This document shows, piece after piece, positions 16,285-25,657 of a stretch of 64,000 bases of DNA. The stretch comes from Bacteroidales bacterium. Its GTDB lineage: Bacteria > Bacteroidota > Bacteroidia > Bacteroidales > JAADJA01. Made by a program: the position numbers and the translations under genes. Location: the NCBI GenBank assembly GCA_020052415.1, contig JAGVPB010000040.1:62001-126000 (forward strand), given 5' to 3'. The number at the start of each line of letters is the position of its first letter. The stretch's first letter is position 1. The notes below the pieces were generated by a model. The model searched no databases, was not told the DNA's origin, and was given only the letters and a program-made list of their open reading frames with translations.

Positions 16285-17565
16285 ATGATTGGTATCAACC
16301 GGAAATCACAACCTGAAATTAACCTGCTGGAGAAATTCAACTTCCAGCCACCCGAGGTATGTACTCTCGACAATGGCATCCCGGTATTTCAAATGGTTAC
16401 CGGGACACAGGAAATAACAAAAATTGAATTTATTTTTAAAGCAGGAAGCTGGTTTGAGGATAAAGCCCTCGTGGCAAAATTCACAAATAAAATGCTGAAG
16501 GAAGGAACCAAATCATTCACTTCCTTAGCGTTAAATGAAAAGATAGATTTTTACGGCGCCCATCTCGAAACATCCTCCGATAAAGATATGGCTTATGTTG
16601 TTTTATATTCACTGAATAAACACCTTATGAATGTCCTGCCGGTTCTTGAAGAGGTGATTTTTCATCCTGTTTTTCCGGAACGCGAATTAAGAACAAGGGC
16701 CCAGAACAAAAAACAGGAATTTATAATCAACAGCGAGAAAGTAAAATATGTTGCCCGATGGAAATTCAACGAAATGATCTATGGTAAATCCCATCCTTAC
16801 GGGCGCTTTTTTGAAATCGGCGATTTTGACAAACTTAATCAGGCAGACCTTGTTCAGTTTCATGAAAAGAACTATAGCCTCAATAATTGCAAGATCATCA
16901 TTGCCGGTAACGTTAGGAATGACTTGATTGCATTGCTTAATCAAAGGTTCGGGAAAATACACAGAGCCCAGCCGGGCAGCACGAATGGAATAAGTGCGAT
17001 TCCACCGGGAGATATCCAGCAGATGCATATCCGAAGAGAAAATGCTATACAATCGGCAATTCGGATAGGGAAAGTACTTGTAAATAAAATTCATCCTGAT
17101 TATTTGAAACTAAAGGTTTTAAATACTCTTCTTGGCGGTTATTTCGGATCACGGCTGATGACCAATATCAGGGAGGAAAAGGGCTACACTTACGGAATTG
17201 GTTCCTCAATCGTATCCCTGCAAAATTCAGGATTCTTTTTCATTGCCTCCGAAGTTGGTTCCGACGTAACTCAACTGGCCATCAATGAAATTTACATTGA
17301 ATTAGAAAAATTGCAGCAGGATTTGGTGTCCGATCAGGAGCTAAACCTTGTTAGAAATTACATGCTGGGCACATTTTTAAGGAATCTGGACGGCCCTTTC
17401 GCGTTGTCGGAAAGCTACAAGAGCCTGATTGAATATGGCCTCGACAGCGATTATTTTAAATCTTTTGTTGAAATCATTAAATCGGTAGGTCCCGAAGAAA
17501 TAAGAAATCTGGCACGAAATTATTTTCAAAAGGATACCTTATATGAACTTAAAGTGGGGATATAA
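16285..17565 (+). CDS. M16 family peptidase-like protein, non-catalytic partner
   Basis: 426 residues, with the M16 fold but no HxxEH. At the equivalent place (about residues 65-69) the sequence reads KFTNK followed by MLKEGTKSF. It keeps the R...Y pair used for substrate binding in the C-terminal domain (GGYFGSRLMTNIREEKGYTYGIGSS, near residues 285-309). This is the usual pattern of the inactive subunit in two-gene M16B systems. It is co-transcribed with the catalytic subunit (3-bp gap). It has no signal peptide. Confidence 0.9.
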   Translation: MIGINRKSQPEINLLEKFNFQPPEVCTLDNGIPVFQMVTGTQEITKIEFIFKAGSWFEDKALVAKFTNKMLKEGTKSFTSLALNEKIDFYGAHLETSSDKDMAYVVLYSLNKHLMNVLPVLEEVIFHPVFPERELRTRAQNKKQEFIINSEKVKYVARWKFNEMIYGKSHPYGRFFEIGDFDKLNQADLVQFHEKNYSLNNCKIIIAGNVRNDLIALLNQRFGKIHRAQPGSTNGISAIPPGDIQQMHIRRENAIQSAIRIGKVLVNKIHPDYLKLKVLNTLLGGYFGSRLMTNIREEKGYTYGIGSSIVSLQNSGFFFIASEVGSDVTQLAINEIYIELEKLQQDLVSDQELNLVRNYMLGTFLRNLDGPFALSESYKSLIEYGLDSDYFKSFVEIIKSVGPEEIRNLARNYFQKDTLYELKVGI

Positions 17566-17642
17566 ATGATCAACAACATTTTTATCTTCCGTCGTTATTG
17601 GGAAAGTAATTAATCCGTGATAGAGCAATTCTGCCAATATGT

Positions 17643-18812
17643 ATGTATAAATTAATAGAAACTCTTTTTCTTTTTTTAATATCCTCATCGTTACTTGGTC
17701 AGGTGAATGCAGGGGACGATATTACCATCAGTGCCGGCCTTCCATTGAAGCTGAATGGTGAGTATCTTGGGTTTACCGGAATTCCTATTACAGCAGGCGA
17801 TGATCCATTTGTGGGACCTTTCGATATTGGGTTTGATTTTGTTTATTTTGGAGAAGTCCATGACCAGTTTGCTGTAAGTCCGAACGGGCTTGTGAGTTTC
17901 CATGTCCCTGAAATTATCGGCGTCAGTCACCAGGAAGTTACACCTATTCCCAACAATATTTATATCCAAACCATCATGGGACCTTATCAGGATTTATTTT
18001 CAAAACCTATCCAGCCGCACAATGAGTTTATTTACTACCTCACAGCCGGTACTGCACCTCAGCGCCGGCTTATTGTTGGATGGTGTGATGCTCCGATGTT
18101 TGGATGCCCTTCATTGCTGGCAACATATCAGGTCGTCCTTTATGAAACAAGCAACACCATTGTGAATCATATCATTTCAAAACCGGATTGTGATTATTTA
18201 CAAAACCGGGCTACTCATGGTCTAAACTATGATTATGATCTGGGTGTGGTTGTTCCCGGAAGGAATTCGGCATCGTGGGTCTCGAACCACGAAAGCTGGC
18301 TATTTACTCCGGAGGGTAACAATAATTACACGATTGATACTTCAGGATTTAATCCTGAGGTTATAGTTCCGGTCGGAAAGCTTGAATGGACATGGTATAA
18401 GAGCTATTATCCCGGAGGAGAGGTTATCGGAAACGATCAGTCTCTTTTGGTACATCCGCTGGAAACAACTACGTACTATCTTGAAATTACTCTTTGCGGA
18501 GGAATGAAATACGTTGATGATGTCCTTGTCACAGTAATTCCAGTTCCCAATGCATTTAACCCAAACAGTTCGGTCGAATTGAACAAAACTTTTAAATTCT
18601 TCAGCAGTCCGGCCGACAATATTAATAATTTTAAGATGTACATTTACAATCGCTGGGGGCAATTGGTTTACGAAAACGATAATATCTCCGAAGGCTGGGA
18701 CGGTAAAAAAAACGGGAGCCTTTGTAATCCGGGAGTTTATGTGTGGATTGTTTATTATGAAGCCGAAGGAGGGAAAGTGACAAACAAGGGTAATATTACC
18801 TTAATATGGTAA
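17643..18812 (+). CDS. Secreted protein with gliding-motility-associated (T9SS type B) C-terminal domain
   Basis: 389 residues. An N-terminal signal peptide (about residues 1-20, ending near LLGQVNA) leads to a beta-rich extracellular domain with FDIGFDFVYFGEVHDQFAVSPNG-like sequence of a type seen in large cell-surface proteins. A PKD-like stretch follows near 245-295, and the type B sorting domain starts near 300 (VPNAFNPNSS, YIYNRWGQLVYE, GWDGK, PGVYVWIV). The protein is thus exported by Sec and then by the type IX system to the surface. Function of the main domain is unknown. It is small for its class. Confidence 0.88.
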   Translation: MYKLIETLFLFLISSSLLGQVNAGDDITISAGLPLKLNGEYLGFTGIPITAGDDPFVGPFDIGFDFVYFGEVHDQFAVSPNGLVSFHVPEIIGVSHQEVTPIPNNIYIQTIMGPYQDLFSKPIQPHNEFIYYLTAGTAPQRRLIVGWCDAPMFGCPSLLATYQVVLYETSNTIVNHIISKPDCDYLQNRATHGLNYDYDLGVVVPGRNSASWVSNHESWLFTPEGNNNYTIDTSGFNPEVIVPVGKLEWTWYKSYYPGGEVIGNDQSLLVHPLETTTYYLEITLCGGMKYVDDVLVTVIPVPNAFNPNSSVELNKTFKFFSSPADNINNFKMYIYNRWGQLVYENDNISEGWDGKKNGSLCNPGVYVWIVYYEAEGGKVTNKGNITLIW

Positions 18813-18830
18813 TTATCCCGGGATTATATC

Positions 18831-18858
18831 CAACAAAAAAGCCTCTTTTCGAGGCTTT
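18831..18858 (-). terminator. Terminator of the bamA-ompH transcript
   Basis: AAAGCCTC (18838-18845) and GAGGCTTT (18851-18858) form an 8-bp stem with a 5-nt loop. On the minus strand it is followed by TTTTTT. It lies six bases past the stop codon of the last ompH gene and, since the plus-strand gene also ends here, may work both ways. Confidence 0.85.
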
Positions 18859-18863
18859 AAGAT

Positions 18864-19397
18864 TTATTTTTCAGGAGCTGTCTCTTTAATTCCAAGTTTC
18901 GTTTTTACCAGTTCCGAAATATCATCCGAAGGTTCGGCATACAATAAAAGTCCCTCTGAACTATTGAACACATAAGTATATCCGTTTTCCTTTGCGATAT
19001 CCTGAACTGCTTGCTTTGCCCGTTCTATAATAGGAGCAGTCAGTTCACTTTCTTTTGCCTGCAAATCCTGTGTGGCCTTAGTTTCAAAGGCATCAAGCCG
19101 TTCTTTAAGATCATTGATTTCGGCTTCTTTGGTTGATCTAATGATTTCAGACATTCCGGTTGCATTGGCCTGGTAGTCCATGAATTTATTTTCGAGCTCG
19201 GTTTGCATCGCAGCAAATTGTTCCTGTATGCTTTTATTATAACCATCAAAAACTCCTCTTACCGAATCCAGTTCTGGCATCAGGTTATATAATTTTGCAA
19301 AATCAAGATGGCCGAATTTTAATTTACTCTGGGCAAAACTGTTTGTTGAGATAAAAAAGACAAATAATAAAACGAATACACTGATTAATTTTTTCAT
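18864..19397 (-). CDS. OmpH/Skp-family periplasmic chaperone, second copy
   Basis: 177 residues with a signal peptide (cleavage after about residue 22, NSFAQ). The Skp pattern follows: KFGHLDFAKLYNLMPEL at the core strand, then a long charged coiled coil (about 50-130) forming the tentacles, and a final strand NGYTYVFNSSEGLLLY. Skp holds outer membrane proteins on their way to the Bam machine. It is the last gene of the bamA transcript and also seems to have its own promoter at 19433-19465. Confidence 0.9.
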   Translation of the reverse strand: MKKLISVFVLLFVFFISTNSFAQSKLKFGHLDFAKLYNLMPELDSVRGVFDGYNKSIQEQFAAMQTELENKFMDYQANATGMSEIIRSTKEAEINDLKERLDAFETKATQDLQAKESELTAPIIERAKQAVQDIAKENGYTYVFNSSEGLLLYAEPSDDISELVKTKLGIKETAPEK

Positions 19398-19432
19398 ATC
19401 TTATAATAAAAATTTTAAGTTAAATTGAGGCG

Positions 19433-19465
19433 CAAATGTATATAAATTATCGGAAATGAAACAAA
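19433..19465 (-). promoter_or_regulatory. Internal promoter before the second ompH
   Basis: On the minus strand, TTTG (19462-19465), 21-bp spacer, TACATTTG (19433-19440). It would allow the distal chaperone gene to be made apart from bamA. Confidence 0.45.
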
Positions 19466-19478
19466 ATATTTCAGACAG

Positions 19479-20165
19479 TTATTTCCGTTCTTTTTTTATT
19501 ACAGGACCGGTGTCAGAACCACCAGTTCTTGAAGGTGGATTCATCATGTTTGAATTGTTTTTTTGTTGGATGGTCTTATTCTCCTTTTGTTCGGTTGTGC
19601 CGGGCGAACCTTTGTATTCGCTTTTCTGCCGGTCTTCTCTTCTCACGGTTCCCAAAACTGCTCCTACATTATCCAGAACGTCATCACTAAGGTCAAATTT
19701 TGTGTTTACATATAACATTGTGAGGCTCCCGGCTTTATCAAATACAAAAGCATAATTCTTTTCAGTAGCTATTTCCTCGATGGCATTATAGATTTTTTCC
19801 TGTATAGGCTTGATGAGTTCTTCCCTTTTGATAAACAGATCACCGTCTTTGCCAAAACGCTGATTTTGCATTTCTTTTGCCTCATTCTTTTTAGCAAGGA
19901 TTTCTTCTTCCTTTTTCTTTTTAATATCCTCCGGCATCAAAACAGCTTCGGCCTGGTAGGCTTTATACATCTTGTCTATCTCAGCAAACTTTGCCTCAAT
20001 TTCTTTTTGATATTCAGCAGCAAGTTCATCAATTTGATTCTGCGCTTCCTTATATTCCGGGATGTTGGCTAGTATATAATCCGAATCTACATACGCATAT
20101 TTTTGCGCGGTAATGATTGTGGAAATAAACAGTGAAAGAACGATGATTATTAATAGCTTTCTCAT
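19479..20165 (-). CDS. OmpH/Skp-family periplasmic chaperone, first copy
   Basis: 228 residues. A signal peptide (about 1-20, ending TIITAQ) leads to the core KYAYVDSDYILANIPEYK, a coiled coil with many charged residues (about 40-120) and the returning strand KNYAFVFDKAGSLTMLYVN. Beyond residue 170 there is an extra low-complexity tail rich in K, E, N and Q (KEN, QQKNNSN) that the second copy lacks. It follows bamA by 94 bp and belongs to the same transcript. The pair, one longer than the other, is common in Bacteroidota. Confidence 0.9.
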   Translation of the reverse strand: MRKLLIIIVLSLFISTIITAQKYAYVDSDYILANIPEYKEAQNQIDELAAEYQKEIEAKFAEIDKMYKAYQAEAVLMPEDIKKKKEEEILAKKNEAKEMQNQRFGKDGDLFIKREELIKPIQEKIYNAIEEIATEKNYAFVFDKAGSLTMLYVNTKFDLSDDVLDNVGAVLGTVRREDRQKSEYKGSPGTTEQKENKTIQQKNNSNMMNPPSRTGGSDTGPVIKKERK

Positions 20166-20259
20166 TTTTTTATCCTCCGGTGAATTATGAGTGTTGAATT
20201 TATAATTTTCAATTTCAGGATTAACGTTTAAAAAAGGGTTTAAATATATAGCCCGGATT

Positions 20260-22884
20260 TTAATCTATTGACTGATTGATTGAAAAATGGAATTGACCCC
20301 TGTTTGCATCCGGCAAACCGGGTACATTATCAAAACCATATCCCCAATCGAGTCCGAGTATGCCAAACATGGGTAAAAATACCCTTACACCGAGTCCGGC
20401 AGTTTTATAAACAGCAAACGGATTGAATGCATCAAATTTTTGCCACGCGTTCCCTGCTTCGAGAAAAGTCGCGACAAAAATAGTTGCATTGGGATTGAGC
20501 GAAAGCGGATACCTCAATTCCAGGGTGTATTTACCATAAATTGTCCCACCTGTATTTGATGAACTGGAGTATTCGGGTGTCAGGCTTTCATTTGCGTAGC
20601 CCCGCATACCAATAATTTCACGACCGTCAAGGTTATTGGCACCCGATAAACCATCTCCGCCAAGGTAATATCTTTCGAACGGAGTAACACCAATATCAGG
20701 ATTTAAATATCCTAAAAAACCAAATTTTGCCCGGCCCATCAAAACAAGATCCTTCGCAATGGGAGTAAAATAGGCTGTCTGTAATCCCCATTTATGATAT
20801 TCTATCCATTTATATTTTTCATTGTCAGTTAATTCGGTAAAATCTCTGTTTGAAAAGCTTGAATACGGAGGTGTAATATCCAGTGATACCGAAACCAGGG
20901 AACCGTTCCTTGGATATATCGGTTGGTCAATTGAGTTGCGTGCCAGTGTAATATTAAAACTCACATTATTATAATTCCCTGTTCCTGAACCAAATGAAAA
21001 CAGCGAGGTATAATTTTTAAGGGAATAAGCCTGAAAATTTGCACCCAGCATCAACTGAAAATAATCATCCGGCCAGGTGAGCCGCTTTCCCAATCCCAGC
21101 GAAACACCGTCAATAGCAAATGACCAGTATGAAGGAGAATCCTTGGCAACGGTATTTGAATAAAGCGAATGATAGTAGCTTACGCTAAATGAATTGGGTT
21201 TTTTGCCACCCAGCCAGGGCTCAGTAAATGAAGCGCTGTAACTGAAATATCCTTTCCCATAGGTTTGCAATCTGACACTAAGCTTTTGGCCATCACCGGT
21301 AGGTACCGGCCTCCATTCCTTTAGTTTTAAAACATTGTTCAACGAAAAATTATTAAACGATACGCCTAAAGTGCCTATTACCCTGCTGTACCCCCATCCT
21401 CCTGACAATTCAATCTGATCGGATGAAGTTTCCTCAACCTGATATTCGATATCAACAGTTCCTTCAGCAGGATTCGGCTGGACATTTGGTACTATGGTTT
21501 CAGGATTAAAATACCTAAGTTGTGCAAGTTCGCGTGTGGTTCGTATGATATCCGACCGTGAAAAGAGATCACCGGGCAATGTCTTTAATTCCCTGATAAC
21601 AACATGGTCGTGAGTGCGATCGTTCCCTTTAACGGTTACTTTATTGATGATAGCCTGCTTACCTTCATAAATTCTTATTTCCAGGTCAATCGAATCGTTT
21701 TCAACAAGGACTTCAACGGGATTTGCCTGGAAAAAAAGATAACCGTCATTCATATACAGGGAAGTCACATCATCTTCACTCTGGCTAAAGGTGAGATTTG
21801 AATTAAGCAACTCCCAGTTATAAATATCACCCTTTTTTATTTTTAAAACCCTGCTTAAAAAAGCATCAGGATATTTCGTATTTCCGACCCAGGTAATGTT
21901 GCGAAAATAATAGCGTTCACCTTCGTACAGGTTAATGTCAATACCTACCGTATTGTCCGGATTGCGGTAAACGGAGTCGGCAATCAGTTTTGCATCTCTG
22001 TAACCCTGTGCATTGTATTTAACGATCAGGTTTTCGAGGTCCTCTTCATATTTATCTTTAAGGTATTTGGAAGACTTGAATATCCTTAGCCTGAAATTAT
22101 TATTAATGTATCCCCGTGTATATTCAATCATGTCGGTAAACCTGAAAGTAACTGAATTTTTTACAAGGTTAAAAACAAGCATTTCTAGGTCATTAAAGGG
22201 GGTTAACGAACCTTTTTCTTTAGTTTCTTTAAGGAACTGCCTCACTTTTGCATCATCAAAATGATCATTGCCATTGATGTTGATATGTGAAATTTTAACT
22301 TTTTGTTTTTTATCAATGTCAAATTGCAGCCTGACATGGTTTTTTCTAATGCTGTCTTCGGTTTGTGTAATCTTTACCTCGGTATCGAGGTAACCCTTTT
22401 TGATAAAGTAGTTTTTGATGGTATTGGTGGTCCTGATCAACATATTATCGGTAACGACATCACCGGTTGCGATTTTAATTTCATCCCTCACGTTATCGGC
22501 TTCGGCTTTTTTAATTCCGCCGAATGAAAAGGTTGACATCCTTGGCCGTTCTTTCAGGTCAATATTTAAAAAAATGAGTTCACCCTGTACACCTGTTGCT
22601 GATATAATAACATTTTCAAAAAGTCCCTGTTTCCATAAATTTCTGATTGCATTGGCAATTTCTTCACCCGGAACCGAAATAATATCGCCTACAGTGAGTC
22701 CCGACAAGGTAGAAAGTACATTATTATCAAGAAATTTTACTCCACTTATAGTAATCCCGCCAATTTCATATTTTTTCGGATAGGCGTAGTCCAGCTCCTC
22801 AAGGTTCCCAATATCTACCTGTGACCGCCCTATAAACGGGATGACCAGAATAACCAACATCAATCCAACTAATATCCTGTGCAT
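20260..22884 (-). CDS. bamA: Outer membrane protein assembly factor BamA
   Basis: 874 residues. A signal peptide (about 1-21) precedes five POTRA domains (about 35-450; the last contains VIRELKTLPGDLFSRSDI) and a 16-strand barrel. The barrel has the conserved loop motif as GMRGYANESL (usual form VRGF/VRGY). It inserts barrel proteins into the outer membrane. It lies four bases after uppS and is followed by the two chaperone genes that feed it, a fixed order in this phylum. Confidence 0.96.
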   Translation of the reverse strand: MHRILVGLMLVILVIPFIGRSQVDIGNLEELDYAYPKKYEIGGITISGVKFLDNNVLSTLSGLTVGDIISVPGEEIANAIRNLWKQGLFENVIISATGVQGELIFLNIDLKERPRMSTFSFGGIKKAEADNVRDEIKIATGDVVTDNMLIRTTNTIKNYFIKKGYLDTEVKITQTEDSIRKNHVRLQFDIDKKQKVKISHININGNDHFDDAKVRQFLKETKEKGSLTPFNDLEMLVFNLVKNSVTFRFTDMIEYTRGYINNNFRLRIFKSSKYLKDKYEEDLENLIVKYNAQGYRDAKLIADSVYRNPDNTVGIDINLYEGERYYFRNITWVGNTKYPDAFLSRVLKIKKGDIYNWELLNSNLTFSQSEDDVTSLYMNDGYLFFQANPVEVLVENDSIDLEIRIYEGKQAIINKVTVKGNDRTHDHVVIRELKTLPGDLFSRSDIIRTTRELAQLRYFNPETIVPNVQPNPAEGTVDIEYQVEETSSDQIELSGGWGYSRVIGTLGVSFNNFSLNNVLKLKEWRPVPTGDGQKLSVRLQTYGKGYFSYSASFTEPWLGGKKPNSFSVSYYHSLYSNTVAKDSPSYWSFAIDGVSLGLGKRLTWPDDYFQLMLGANFQAYSLKNYTSLFSFGSGTGNYNNVSFNITLARNSIDQPIYPRNGSLVSVSLDITPPYSSFSNRDFTELTDNEKYKWIEYHKWGLQTAYFTPIAKDLVLMGRAKFGFLGYLNPDIGVTPFERYYLGGDGLSGANNLDGREIIGMRGYANESLTPEYSSSSNTGGTIYGKYTLELRYPLSLNPNATIFVATFLEAGNAWQKFDAFNPFAVYKTAGLGVRVFLPMFGILGLDWGYGFDNVPGLPDANRGQFHFSINQSID

Positions 22885-22888
22885 TCTT

Positions 22889-23647
22889 TTACTTAATTAT
22901 TTGTTCACTGATTTTTCCGAATCTTCTTTCCCTTTTTTGAAAATCAACGATTGCTTCGTAAAGATCTTCTTTTCGGAAATCAGGCCAGTACTTGGTGGAA
23001 AAAAAGAGTTCCGAATAGGCTATCTGCCATAGCAGGAAATTGCTGATCCTGTATTCTCCGCTTGTCCTGATCAGCAATTCAGGATCGGGGATGGTGTTTG
23101 TGGTTAAACACGATTCAAACAATTTCTGGTCAATATCGGCTGACGAAATTTCTTTTGCTTCGATTTTTTGAGCAATTGTTTTAGCGGCATTGACAATTTC
23201 CCAACGCGAACTATAACTTAAGGCAAGTATCATTGTCATGCGGTCGTATTGCTGAGTTTCTTTAATGGCTTCAAAAAGTTCCCTGCGCGTGATGTCGGGT
23301 AATGAATCAAGGTTACCGATGGCTTTAAGGCTGATTTTATTTTCATGCAATGTTTTTGATTCTTTATTGATTGTCCTGACCAGTAGCTTCATCAGGGCAT
23401 TTACCTCCGATTTCGGCCGGGTCCAGTTTTCTGTGGAAAATGCATAAAGGGTGAGGTACCTGATCCCGATCTCAGCTGCTGCTTCCGCTGTTTCTCTTAC
23501 CGATTTTACACCGTGCTGATGTCCAAAGGTTCTGAACTTACCCCTTTGTTTGGCCCATCTTCCGTTCCCGTCCATAATAATGGCAACGTGCCTTGGTAAC
23601 CTGTCCTTATCTATTTTTTCTTTCCAATCCATTGGGTCCGTTAACAA
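22889..23647 (-). CDS. uppS: Isoprenyl transferase (undecaprenyl diphosphate synthase)
   Basis: 252 residues, the usual length. It makes the C55 lipid carrier used by MraY and MurG, which are encoded later in this window. The catalytic aspartate is D26 in IIMDGNGRWAK. GVKSVRETAEAAAEIGI, LTLYAFSTENW and the C-terminal LIRTSGEYRISNFLLWQ are all present. It starts directly against the stop of the DUF6089 gene, so the two are probably coupled. Confidence 0.96.
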   Translation of the reverse strand: MLTDPMDWKEKIDKDRLPRHVAIIMDGNGRWAKQRGKFRTFGHQHGVKSVRETAEAAAEIGIRYLTLYAFSTENWTRPKSEVNALMKLLVRTINKESKTLHENKISLKAIGNLDSLPDITRRELFEAIKETQQYDRMTMILALSYSSRWEIVNAAKTIAQKIEAKEISSADIDQKLFESCLTTNTIPDPELLIRTSGEYRISNFLLWQIAYSELFFSTKYWPDFRKEDLYEAIVDFQKRERRFGKISEQIIK

Positions 23648-24472
23648 TTATTGGAATCTTTCTTCATATTCTGAACACTTATTCCTGTTCTTCAGGTTGA
23701 TGCTATAAGTAATTGTTATACCGGCAAATGAATACCAGTCATCGGTTTTGGAATTACCCCTTTGCATGTTGGCTTCATGATTCAGGAGCGGATCGGAATA
23801 GAGCAATTCTGCATTTGTCGCGTCAGTTTGCGGATCACTGATGTTTTCATAATAGGTCATGCTAACGTCATCTATGTAATCGGTAAATGTTTTACGCATT
23901 CCCCATTCAATAGTAGTGGCTATTCTTTTTGAGAAACTATATTTTATCCCGACCCCGAAAGGAATACTGAAAGCAAAGTAAGAATATTTTCTGTCGTCTG
24001 TATATTGATCGGGCCAAATCAATTTAGAATAAACTTGTCCTTCAGTATTAAAATCTCTCAAATCCAGGTTTCCGACTTTGGGCCTGTGATAAAGTAAGGC
24101 AGCGCCTCCAAAGATGTAAGGAGTAAAGTAATTTTTCAGGCTACCGGTAAAATAAGGCAAAAAATTAAACTCCCCTACTCCACCGAGCTCCCAAATACCC
24201 GAATTGAATTTTAAAGATCTTTCAGGAAGGTAGGATGATTTACTATCATCGCCAGCAATAATGCCTTTATATACATTTACTTTCACAGCCCACCGCGAGC
24301 CAACTGTATATCTGACAAGCCCCCCGTATGCAAGATTGGTTTGCAGAAACGGAACATTGGGATTAAGGTCTCCCATATAAAAAGAACCGCCAGCAAATAC
24401 CCCAATTTCCATTTGAGCCTTGCAGAAAAAAGTTGTTAAAATCAGAAACAGGATAAAGATTAATTTTTTCAT
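23648..24472 (-). CDS. DUF6089-family outer membrane beta-barrel protein
   Basis: 274 residues with a signal peptide (about 1-19, ending FFCKAQ). The mature part has alternating strands typical of a small outer membrane barrel, opening with the family pattern MEIGVFAGGSFYMGDLNP. The family is nearly always found between nadK and uppS/bamA in Bacteroidota, as here, and may be a Bam-dependent envelope protein of unknown role. The final stretch (NLKNRNKCSEYEERFQ) is more polar than the usual barrel end. Confidence 0.88.
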   Translation of the reverse strand: MKKLIFILFLILTTFFCKAQMEIGVFAGGSFYMGDLNPNVPFLQTNLAYGGLVRYTVGSRWAVKVNVYKGIIAGDDSKSSYLPERSLKFNSGIWELGGVGEFNFLPYFTGSLKNYFTPYIFGGAALLYHRPKVGNLDLRDFNTEGQVYSKLIWPDQYTDDRKYSYFAFSIPFGVGIKYSFSKRIATTIEWGMRKTFTDYIDDVSMTYYENISDPQTDATNAELLYSDPLLNHEANMQRGNSKTDDWYSFAGITITYSINLKNRNKCSEYEERFQ

Positions 24473-24547
24473 AAAACCGCAAAAATATTACTTTCTGTTG
24501 ATTGTCATTTAACGTAACTAATAATAGAAAAGATTTCACCCGGTTAG

Positions 24548-25426
24548 TTAATTCCTGAAATCAAGCCCCCACATTAACTTTTCACGTATGGTTTTAAAAT
24601 AACTTGCATCGTTCAGGTGCACCAGGTTAATAATAAAATCTTCCTTTTTTACAACCAACTCCGTATTTGAATCACAAGGCAACGAACGGGAATCGAGACT
24701 CACAAAAAATTCAGTGATTCTTCCGACAATTTTAATTTTTATTTCACAATTGTCAGGGATAACGACCGGCCTAACTGTTAAATTGTGCGTTGCAATTGGT
24801 GTTATCACAAAACTTCTCGATTGAGGCAATATGATTGGTCCGCCGCTGCTCATAGAGTATGCTGTCGAGCCGGTTGGAGTCGCAATAATAAGTCCATCTG
24901 CCCAATATGAATTTAAAAATTCATCATCCACAAAAGTCTGGATTTTCAACATGGAAGTTGGATATTTTTTATTTACGCTTATATCGTTCATCGCATAATT
25001 CAATTGCCCGAACAGGTTAGCTTGTGTAATGAGCTTTAATAAAGTACGCTCATCAAGTTTAAAACGGTTATTTAACAACTGCTCAAATGCCGATCCGATC
25101 TGATCCTTCGATACGGATGAAAGAAATCCCATGCGGCCAAGGTTAATACCTAAAATTGGTATGCCCGAATTCTGAACAAATGTTATGGTGTCGAGTAAAG
25201 TACCATCGCCGCCGATGGAGAAAAGAAAATCAACCTGCCCTTTCAGACCATTGTTGTCGTTGAAAGTGCGGGCTTCGGCTTTAAGAATCTGCAGGTCCTG
25301 TAATTGCCTGTAAAATGGCTCATAAATGATAAGATCTATACCGAGATGTTCAAGCTTTTCAAGTATTTCATGTATGAAGGCTTTACTTTCTTCCGATGCT
25401 ATTTTACCAAATAATGCAACTTTCAT
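24548..25426 (-). CDS. nadK: NAD kinase
   Basis: 292 residues. It phosphorylates NAD to NADP in the cytoplasm. The nucleotide-binding GGDG motif is at residues 72-75 (FSIGGDGTLLDT), followed by LGINLGRMGFLS, a conserved YAMNDISV segment and TPTGSTAYSMSSGGPI. It is the head of the nadK-DUF6089-uppS-bamA-ompH-ompH block. The 230 bp before it carry a short-repeat patch and no clear promoter. Confidence 0.96.
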   Translation of the reverse strand: MKVALFGKIASEESKAFIHEILEKLEHLGIDLIIYEPFYRQLQDLQILKAEARTFNDNNGLKGQVDFLFSIGGDGTLLDTITFVQNSGIPILGINLGRMGFLSSVSKDQIGSAFEQLLNNRFKLDERTLLKLITQANLFGQLNYAMNDISVNKKYPTSMLKIQTFVDDEFLNSYWADGLIIATPTGSTAYSMSSGGPIILPQSRSFVITPIATHNLTVRPVVIPDNCEIKIKIVGRITEFFVSLDSRSLPCDSNTELVVKKEDFIINLVHLNDASYFKTIREKLMWGLDFRN

Positions 25427-25605
25427 TTAATCCGGCTTACCTATTTATATGTTTAAAACATAAAACACAAGATTACAAAATAAGGCATTATTTGTCTATT
25501 ATTTAACATTTATTATGACATACTGCAAATCGTCAGGGTAATGCCAATAGCTACAGATTTCCTGGTTCCTGTCAATGACTTGATGTTTTTGGTTTAACGG
25601 ATTCA

Positions 25606-25656
25606 AACAAGTAACCAGCAACAAGTAACAAGCAACTTTTCTAACCAGCAACAAGT
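25606..25656. repeat. ACCAGCAACAAGTAAC short repeat patch
   Basis: Repeated phrases of AGTAACCAGCAACAAG lie directly past the stop codon of the one-POTRA barrel gene. The same phrase recurs at 53191-53228 and 53289-53330. Confidence 0.75.
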
Positions 25657-25657
25657 T

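Noticed and set aside
19456-19755. 99-codon plus-strand frame antisense to ompH
   Set aside because: It mirrors the low-complexity tail of OmpH on the other strand.
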